The notes under the pieces are model-generated. The model was not told the DNA's origin, did not search any database, and worked only from the letters and a program-made list of their open reading frames with translations. From contig NZ_JALJYC010000015.1 of NCBI RefSeq assembly GCF_024170405.1, positions 3,803 to 67,802 of the forward strand: a stretch of DNA of 64,000 nt. Direction: 5' to 3'. Both the position numbers and the translations under genes were made by a program. How positions within the stretch are numbered: the first letter of the stretch is position 1; the number at the start of each line of letters is the position of its first letter. Positions 59,227 through 64,000 of this stretch are shown piece by piece. Origin of the DNA: Neisseria perflava (lineage in GTDB: Bacteria; Pseudomonadota; Gammaproteobacteria; Burkholderiales; Neisseriaceae).

Positions 59227-60183
59227 ATGAGCAACACCATCAAAGTCGCGCTGGCCGGTGCCGGCGCATTCGGCGAAAAACACCTTGACGGTATCAAAAA
59301 CATTCCCGATGTCGAAGTCGTCGCCCTCATCGGCCGCGATATGGCAAAAACCCAGGCCGTGGCCGACAAATACGGCGTCGGTTTTGTCACCGACGACTTG
59401 GCCAACGCGCTGGCGCTGCCCGAAGTCGATGCGGTAATTTTGTGTACCCCCACCCAAATGCATGCCGCGCAAACGCTGCAATGCCTCAAAGCAGGCAAAC
59501 ATGTTCAAGTGGAAATCCCGCTGGCCGATTCTTGGGCGGATGCCGAAGAAGTTTTGCAGGCGCAAAAAGACAGCGGCTTAGTGGCGATGGTCGGCCATAC
59601 CCGCCGCTTCAACCCCAGCCACCAATGGATTCACAATAAAATCGCGGCAGGCGAATTGAACATCCAGCAGATGGACGTGCAAACCTATTTCTTCCGCCGC
59701 ACCAACACCAACGCCAAAGGCGAGCCGCGCTCTTGGACCGACCACCTGCTGTGGCACCACGCCGCGCACACCGTGGATCTGTTCCAATACCAAACCGGCA
59801 GCAAAGTAGTAAAAGCCAACGCCGTACAAGGCCCGAAACATCCGGTGTTGGGCATTGCGATGGACATGTCCATCCAGCTGCAAGCCGAAAACGGCGCGAT
59901 TTGCACCCTGTCGCTCTCGTTCAACAACGACGGCCCCTTGGGTACATTCTTCCGCTACATCTGCGACAACGGCACCTACATCGCCCGCTATGACGATTTG
60001 GTCACCGGCAAGGAAGAACCGGTCAATGTCAGCAAAGTAGCCGTTTCCATGAACGGTATCGAGCTGCAAGACCGCGAATTTTTCGCCGCCATCCGCAAAG
60101 GCCGCCAACCCAACTCCAGCGTGGAAAGTGTCATCAACTGCTACAAAGTGCTGGGCGAATTGGAAAAGCAGCTTGAAGCCTAA
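59227..60183 (+). CDS. ligC: 4-carboxy-2-hydroxymuconate-6-semialdehyde dehydrogenase
   Basis: A 318-residue GFO/IDH/MocA oxidoreductase with N-terminal Rossmann motif GAGAFG (residues 11-16) and the conserved segment VILCTPTQMHAAQTLQCLKAGKHVQVEIPLADSWADAEEVL. The LigC-typical GHTRRFNPSHQWIHNKI and TYFFRRTNTNAKGEPRSWTDHLLWHHAAHTVDLFQYQTG support the assignment over generic MocA dehydrogenases. It oxidises the hemiacetal of the ring-cleavage product to 2-pyrone-4,6-dicarboxylate with NADP+. ATG 59227 chosen; upstream codons are repeat-derived. Confidence 0.94.
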   Translation: MSNTIKVALAGAGAFGEKHLDGIKNIPDVEVVALIGRDMAKTQAVADKYGVGFVTDDLANALALPEVDAVILCTPTQMHAAQTLQCLKAGKHVQVEIPLADSWADAEEVLQAQKDSGLVAMVGHTRRFNPSHQWIHNKIAAGELNIQQMDVQTYFFRRTNTNAKGEPRSWTDHLLWHHAAHTVDLFQYQTGSKVVKANAVQGPKHPVLGIAMDMSIQLQAENGAICTLSLSFNNDGPLGTFFRYICDNGTYIARYDDLVTGKEEPVNVSKVAVSMNGIELQDREFFAAIRKGRQPNSSVESVINCYKVLGELEKQLEA

Positions 60184-60207
60184 GTTGCATAAAAGCGTAT
60201 AATCAAC

Positions 60208-60243
60208 AGGCCGTCTGAAAATATCCCGTTTTTCAGACGGCCT
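60208..60243 (+). terminator. DUS inverted-pair hairpin after ligC
   Basis: AGGCCGTCTGAA (60208-60219) pairs with TTCAGACGGCCT (60232-60243), extended by AAA/TTT; followed by TTTC only, so the aldo/keto reductase gene may still be partly co-transcribed. Confidence 0.7.
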
Positions 60244-60269
60244 TTCGCCACACTAATACAGGAGCCGCT

Positions 60270-61250
60270 ATGAACCGAATCATTAATAACACCCCCGTTT
60301 ACCCCATCGGCCTCGGCTGCATGAACCTCAGCCACGCCTACGGCACGCCACCGTCTGAAAGCGACGCGCAAGCGCTACTGCACCGCGCCATTGATTTGGG
60401 CTACAACTTTTTCGACACCGCCACGCTCTACGGCTTCGGCACCAATGAAACGCTGGTCGGCAAAACCCTCAAGCCGTTTCGCAATCAGATTTTTCTCGCC
60501 AGCAAATGCGGCATGGGCGGCGTGAACGGCAAGCGCGTGATTGACGGCCGCCCCGAAACCATCCTGCGCCAAGCCGACGAATCGCTGCAACGGCTGCAAA
60601 CCGATGTAATCGATTTATATTATTTGCACCGCTGGGATAAAAACGTACCGATTGAAGAGAGCGTTGGCGCCTTATCGCGCCTGGTCGAACAAGGCAAAAT
60701 CCGCGCCGTCGGCTTGTCCGAAGTCTCTGCCGACACCCTTTCCCGCGCCCATGCCGTACACCCGATTACCGCGCTGCAAACCGAATATTCGCTGTGGACG
60801 CGCAACCCTGAAATCGCCGTATTGCAGAAAACCCGCGAAATCGGCGCCGCCCTTGTCGCCTTCAGTCCCGTTGCACGCGGTTTTCTCGGCGACGTGCGCG
60901 ACCCGTCGGCTTTGGAAGACAAAGACATCCGCCGCCCCATGCCGCGTTTTTCCGCTGAAAACTACCCCGCCAACCTGCAACTGCGCGACCGCCTGCAAAT
61001 CCTTGCCGACCAAGCCGGCTGCACCGCCGCCCAACTCGGCCTTGCCTGGCTGTTGGCGCAGCAGGACAACATCATTCCGATTCCGGGTACCACCAGCATC
61101 CACCATTTGGAAGACAACTACGCCGCCGCATCGTTAAACATCGCGCCCGAAATCCTACAACAGGCGGGCGAACTGATTAACCAAAGCAGCGTCAAAGGTG
61201 CGCGTTATCCCACCGCCACGCAAACCGAGATTGATACGGAAGAATTTTAA
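60270..61250 (+). CDS. Aldo/keto reductase
   Basis: A 326-residue (beta/alpha)8 NADPH-dependent reductase. Catalytic tetrad visible: Asp and Tyr in NFFDTATLYG, Lys in FLASKCGMG and His in DLYYLHRWD. FSPVARGFLG and IPIPGTTSIHHLEDNYAA are family stretches for the YajO/YhdN-like groups. It ends the plus-strand arm after a DUS hairpin. Possible roles are reduction of an aldehyde intermediate or the reverse oxidation of a hydroxy-acid, but neither is required by the LigABCIJK route. Confidence 0.88.
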   Translation: MNRIINNTPVYPIGLGCMNLSHAYGTPPSESDAQALLHRAIDLGYNFFDTATLYGFGTNETLVGKTLKPFRNQIFLASKCGMGGVNGKRVIDGRPETILRQADESLQRLQTDVIDLYYLHRWDKNVPIEESVGALSRLVEQGKIRAVGLSEVSADTLSRAHAVHPITALQTEYSLWTRNPEIAVLQKTREIGAALVAFSPVARGFLGDVRDPSALEDKDIRRPMPRFSAENYPANLQLRDRLQILADQAGCTAAQLGLAWLLAQQDNIIPIPGTTSIHHLEDNYAAASLNIAPEILQQAGELINQSSVKGARYPTATQTEIDTEEF

Positions 61251-61264
61251 TCCGACAATGCCCA

Positions 61265-61308
61265 AGGCCGTCTGAACAGTAAAACGTATTTCCCTGTTCA
61301 GACGGCCT
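61265..61308 (+). terminator. DUS inverted-pair terminator ending the aromatic cluster
   Basis: AGGCCGTCTGAA (61265-61276) plus CAG pairs with CTG plus TTCAGACGGCCT (61297-61308) and is followed by TTTTTT. Confidence 0.9.
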
Positions 61309-61416
61309 TTTTTCTTGTTACGCTTTGACTTCACGCCTGTTAAAAAAATATAAATCTTGTATAATGCCTTAACCACAAACTCAAAACGCTTCCCAACCCC
61401 CCCCGGAGAATAATCC

Positions 61417-62595
61417 ATGTCACGACCACTCAACTTTGTGATGATTTCCCCGCATTTCCCCACCAATTTCGAGACCTTCGCCGTCCGATTGCGGGAAAAC
61501 GGCATCAACACTTTAGGCATCGCCGACGCCCCTTACGAAACCCTCAGCGAAAACCTACGCAACCACCTGACCGAATACTACCGCGTTGATAATATGGAAG
61601 ATTACGACCAGGTTTACCGCGCCGTCGCCTATTTCGCCCACAAATACGGCCGTATCGACCGCATCGAGTCGCACAACGAATACTGGCTGGAACTGGATGC
61701 CGCGCTGCGCACCGATTTCAATGTTTTCGGTTATAAAAACCAAGACATGCTGGCCGTCAAAACCAAAGCGCAGATGAAAGAAGTATTCCGCGCCACCGGC
61801 TTAAACGTCGCCCGCGGCCGCGTGTTCCACAGCAATGAAGACGCTTGGAACTTAGCTGCCGAATTGAATTTCCCCGTAATCATCAAACCCAATTCCGGCG
61901 TCGGTGCCAGCGACACCTACAAAATCCGCACCCCGCAAGACCTCGAATATTTCTTCCAGCATAAAAATCCTTATGTCGAATACATCATGGAAGAATTTAT
62001 CGACGGCGACATCGTCACGTTCGACGGCCTGACCGACCACAACGGCAATATTGTGTTCTACGCCGGTTTGGAATACTCCGAAGCCGTATTGGATACCGTG
62101 GAAAAAGACGGCGACATGTATTATTACGTGCCGCGCGATATTTCGCCGCAACTGATTGAGATGGGGCAAAAATGCGTGCAAGCCTTCAATGTGCGCGAAC
62201 GCTTTTTCCATTTTGAGTTTTTCCGCGTCAAAGCCACCGGCGACTTATTGCCGCTGGAAATCAACTGCCGTCCGCCGGGTGGCCTGACCATCGACATGTG
62301 GAACTACGCCAACGACTTCGACGTCTTCGCCGAATATGCCCATGTGGTCAAAGAAAACCGTTTCTATGCCCACATTACCCATCCGTGGAACGTGGTTTAC
62401 ATTTCGCGTAAAGCCAACCAAAACTACGCCAATTCCATCGAATCGGTATGCGAGCGCTTTGCCGCCAACATCATCAGCGTGCAAAACGTCCCGGGCGTAT
62501 TCGCCAAAATCATGGGCGAACACGGCATTTTGGCGCGTACCGAGACCATCGAGCAAATGCGTGAAATCGTACAATTCGCCCAACAAAAACATTAA
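61417..62595 (+). CDS. ATP-grasp ligase-like protein
   Basis: A 392-residue protein with an ATP-grasp fold. N-terminal Rossmann-like domain (NFVMISPHFPTNFETFAVRLRENGINTLGIAD), then LNVARGRVF, VIIKPNSGVGASDTYKI (the nucleotide-binding region), EYIMEEFIDGDIVTFDGL and the metal-binding motif LEINCRPPGGLTIDM. Members ligate a carboxylate to an amine or thiol through an acyl-phosphate. The substrate is unknown. It is separated by 11 bp from an esterase gene and the two appear co-translated. No similarity to peptide or purine ATP-grasp enzymes beyond the shared fold is visible. Confidence 0.85.
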   Translation: MSRPLNFVMISPHFPTNFETFAVRLRENGINTLGIADAPYETLSENLRNHLTEYYRVDNMEDYDQVYRAVAYFAHKYGRIDRIESHNEYWLELDAALRTDFNVFGYKNQDMLAVKTKAQMKEVFRATGLNVARGRVFHSNEDAWNLAAELNFPVIIKPNSGVGASDTYKIRTPQDLEYFFQHKNPYVEYIMEEFIDGDIVTFDGLTDHNGNIVFYAGLEYSEAVLDTVEKDGDMYYYVPRDISPQLIEMGQKCVQAFNVRERFFHFEFFRVKATGDLLPLEINCRPPGGLTIDMWNYANDFDVFAEYAHVVKENRFYAHITHPWNVVYISRKANQNYANSIESVCERFAANIISVQNVPGVFAKIMGEHGILARTETIEQMREIVQFAQQKH

Positions 62596-62606
62596 AGGAA
62601 ACCCTT

Positions 62607-63365
62607 ATGCATTTTGAACAAAGAAGCCATTGGAGCGGCGAACTCGGGCAGGAAATGTATTTCAATGTTTACGGTCATGCCGGCAAACCCGTGGTTGTCT
62701 TTCCCTCTTCCGGCGGCAACCAACACGAATATGGCAATTTCGGTGTGATTGATGCCTGCCGTTCGTTTATCGAACGCGGATTGCTCAAATTCTATACGCC
62801 CGATTCCTACGATAATCAGTCTTGGCTGGCTACCTACAAATCCGGTCACGACATGGCTTTGGCGCACAACGCCTACGACCGCTATATCGTCAACGAGCTT
62901 GTGCCGCTTATCCGCCACGAATCGCAGTGGGGCGGCGCGATGATGGCGACCGGCTGCAGCATGGGCGCATTCCATACCGTGAATTTCGCCCTGCGCCACC
63001 CTGATTTGTTTGATACGGCGGTTGCCCTCAGCGGCGTTTATGACGCACGCTTTTTTACCGGCGAATTCTACGGCGACAAAGAAGTGTATTACAATTCTGC
63101 CATCGATTATCTGTGGAACCAGCAGGATAATTGGTTCCTTGATCACTACCGCCGCAACCACTTCATCATTGCCGTCGGTCAAGGCGCATGGGAAGAGCAG
63201 CACGTTGCCGACACCCGCCGCCTGCAAGAGGCTTTCGCCGCCAAAGACATCCCCGCCTGGTTCGACTACTGGGGTCATGATATGGCGCACGATTGGCCTT
63301 TGTGGCGTGAGCAAATGCCTTATTTCTTAGGCAAATTGGAAGAGCAAGGCATTATCCGCGCCTAA
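62607..63365 (+). CDS. Esterase-like alpha/beta hydrolase
   Basis: A 252-residue alpha/beta hydrolase of the putative esterase (EstD/Fes) family. It shows VVVFPSSGGNQHEYGNFG near the oxyanion region, the nucleophile elbow GCSMGAFHTVNFALRHPDLF (Ser in G-C-S-M-G), and likely acid and His in FIIAVGQGAWEEQHVADTR and YWGHDMAHDWPLWREQMPYFL. AAAGGAAACC precedes the ATG. Coupled to the ATP-grasp gene, so the pair may make and release, or form and edit, an ester or amide product. Confidence 0.85.
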   Translation: MHFEQRSHWSGELGQEMYFNVYGHAGKPVVVFPSSGGNQHEYGNFGVIDACRSFIERGLLKFYTPDSYDNQSWLATYKSGHDMALAHNAYDRYIVNELVPLIRHESQWGGAMMATGCSMGAFHTVNFALRHPDLFDTAVALSGVYDARFFTGEFYGDKEVYYNSAIDYLWNQQDNWFLDHYRRNHFIIAVGQGAWEEQHVADTRRLQEAFAAKDIPAWFDYWGHDMAHDWPLWREQMPYFLGKLEEQGIIRA

Positions 63366-63376
63366 CCCAAAAATAG

Positions 63377-63406
63377 AAAAGGGTAGGAATCAAATTCCCA
63401 CCCTTT
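63377..63406 (+). terminator. Intrinsic terminator after the esterase gene
   Basis: AAAAGGGTAGGAAT pairs with ATTCCCACCCTTTT (one A-C mismatch) around CAA and runs into T6. Confidence 0.88.
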
Positions 63407-63474
63407 TTTATTTTTGGTAATTTTTTTACTCATACCGTTGCCGATACACATGATTAATCTGCGCCTTATGTAAA

Positions 63475-63520
63475 ATGCCGTCTGAAAAACCAAATTTTGA
63501 TTTGATTTTTCAGACGGCAT
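63475..63520 (-). terminator. AT-dialect DUS inverted-pair terminator after bfd
   Basis: ATGCCGTCTGAA (63475-63486) pairs with TTCAGACGGCAT (63509-63520), with AAAA/TTTT extension; lies past the bfd stop on the minus strand. Confidence 0.85.
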
Positions 63521-63532
63521 TTTGTCAAATAT

Positions 63533-63733
63533 TTATGCCTGCACATTAATCCCCGCAGTAACCGTACTCTGCGCATTGTGATTGGCTAAAAAGGACGCAG
63601 CCAATTCGCTGCAACAACCGCAACAGGTTGCCACCCCCAGCTGCGCTTGCAAATCGCTCATGGTACTTGCCCCGGCAGCCACAGTTTCTTTGATTTCACG
63701 GTCGGTAATAGCATTGCAGATACATACAAACAT
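63533..63733 (-). CDS. bfd: Bacterioferritin-associated ferredoxin
   Basis: A 66-residue [2Fe-2S] protein of the Bfd / BFD-like family. The four ligands fit MFVCICNAITDREIK (C4, C6) and VATCCGCCSELA (C-x2-C among C37, C38, C40, C41). In Pseudomonas and relatives Bfd binds bacterioferritin and delivers electrons that release stored iron. ATG 63733. Preceded by a clear promoter and a candidate Fur box, consistent with induction when iron is scarce. Confidence 0.93.
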   Translation of the reverse strand: MFVCICNAITDREIKETVAAGASTMSDLQAQLGVATCCGCCSELAASFLANHNAQSTVTAGINVQA

Positions 63734-63757
63734 GATGCGCTCCAGTGTTCCAATCTC

Positions 63758-63783
63758 AATAATGAGAGTTAGTCTTATTCTTA
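63758..63783. promoter_or_regulatory. Candidate Fur box of bfd
   Basis: AATGAGAGTTAGTCTTATT (63761-63779), in an AATAATGAGAG...CTTATTCTTA context, resembles the Fur 19-mer GATAATGATAATCATTATC. It overlaps the expected bfd transcription start, a typical repression position. Confidence 0.6.
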
Positions 63784-63789
63784 GGAGCT

Positions 63790-63818
63790 AATATAAATAA
63801 AAACTGTTTGTATTGCAA
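63790..63818 (-). promoter_or_regulatory. bfd promoter (sigma-70 type)
   Basis: On the minus strand TTGCAA (63818-63813) and TATATT (63795-63790) are separated by exactly 17 bp, upstream of bfd by about 57 bp. Confidence 0.7.
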
Positions 63819-64000
63819 GTCTTGGAAAAGCAAAAGATATTTTGATTTTTCTATCAATTTTGATATTGCGATTTATTTTTATTAGAGATAAGTTTTATCT
63901 CAATAAATCAAGATACCGTATTCACTTGTAAGCCGCTTATGTAAATTTTCATCAAAAGGCTGATTTTTCTGTAAGCAGGTGTAGGCATAAATACATATTT
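63819..64000. other. AT-rich end of the window
   Basis: No gene, DUS or repeat recognised in the last 180 bp. Very AT-rich; probably the upstream region of a gene lying beyond the window edge. Confidence 0.5.

Noticed and set aside
47311..61308. Genomic island or prophage around the aromatic cluster
   Set aside because: Although a tRNA-Ser gene lies beside it, I found no integrase, no repeat of the tRNA 3' end at the far side, and DUS density and codon style match the flanks.

Overview
The window looks like chromosomal DNA of a commensal Neisseria. The 10-mer core GCCGTCTGAA (DNA uptake sequence, DUS) recurs throughout, mostly as AGGCCGTCTGAA (the AG dialect of several commensal species), less often as ATGCCGTCTGAA, and is repeatedly arranged as inverted pairs that act as intrinsic terminators. 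Gene content agrees: a Neisseria-type GyrA with S91/D95, an amylosucrase closely resembling the N. polysaccharea enzyme, PF08886-type GshA, LolCD, PpiD and YheS. The species cannot be fixed from sequence alone.

Layout. 1-4.1 kb: a small lipoprotein, trxB and a PF10136 membrane protein. 4.2-9.1 kb (minus strand): two paralogous small secreted proteins, the ABC-F protein yheS, and amylosucrase with a 500-bp upstream region that carries a perfect FNR box. 9.6-14.2 kb: a FhuCDB-type hydroxamate-siderophore importer, divergent from a fhuF-like reductase gene broken by an in-frame amber codon. 14.2-23.5 kb: mog, a methylthioinosine phosphorylase, a PerM/AI-2E permease, purM, a T5orf172-SH3 membrane protein, gyrA and gshA. 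23.7-28.8 kb: leuC, leuD and leuB interleaved with a repeat-rich lipoprotein and a YhcH-family gene, then a YceI-family protein. 29-44 kb: mostly housekeeping genes (ubiE, ilvD, hemF, NlpC/P60, lolCD, ppiD, recR, trmB) plus several lipoproteins. 44-47.2 kb: rnr and three tRNA genes (two identical Leu-CAG, one Ser-GGA).

47.3-61.3 kb is the striking accessory region: two divergent gene sets for aromatic or hydroaromatic acid catabolism. The plus-strand arm encodes an AAHS-type MFS transporter and a complete protocatechuate 4,5-cleavage pathway (ligJ, ligK, ligI, ligA, ligB, ligC), then an aldo/keto reductase. The minus-strand arm encodes two 3-ketosteroid-dehydrogenase-like flavoproteins, a shikimate/quinate dehydrogenase homologue with an NAD-type cofactor motif, and a 3-dehydroshikimate-dehydratase-like TIM barrel. 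The simplest reading is that alicyclic acids such as quinate or shikimate are imported, oxidised and aromatised to protocatechuate (or gallate), then cleaved to pyruvate and oxaloacetate. The role of the two flavoproteins is not explained by the standard quinate/shikimate route and is the best candidate for undescribed biochemistry here.

61.4-64 kb: an ATP-grasp ligase-like protein coupled to an esterase-like protein, and a bfd gene with a clear promoter and an overlapping candidate Fur box. Several non-coding elements with terminal inverted repeats (28971-29128, 58929-59092, 48234-48357, 19014-19075) look like Neisseria-type MITEs or intergenic repeats; one lies between ligB and ligC.
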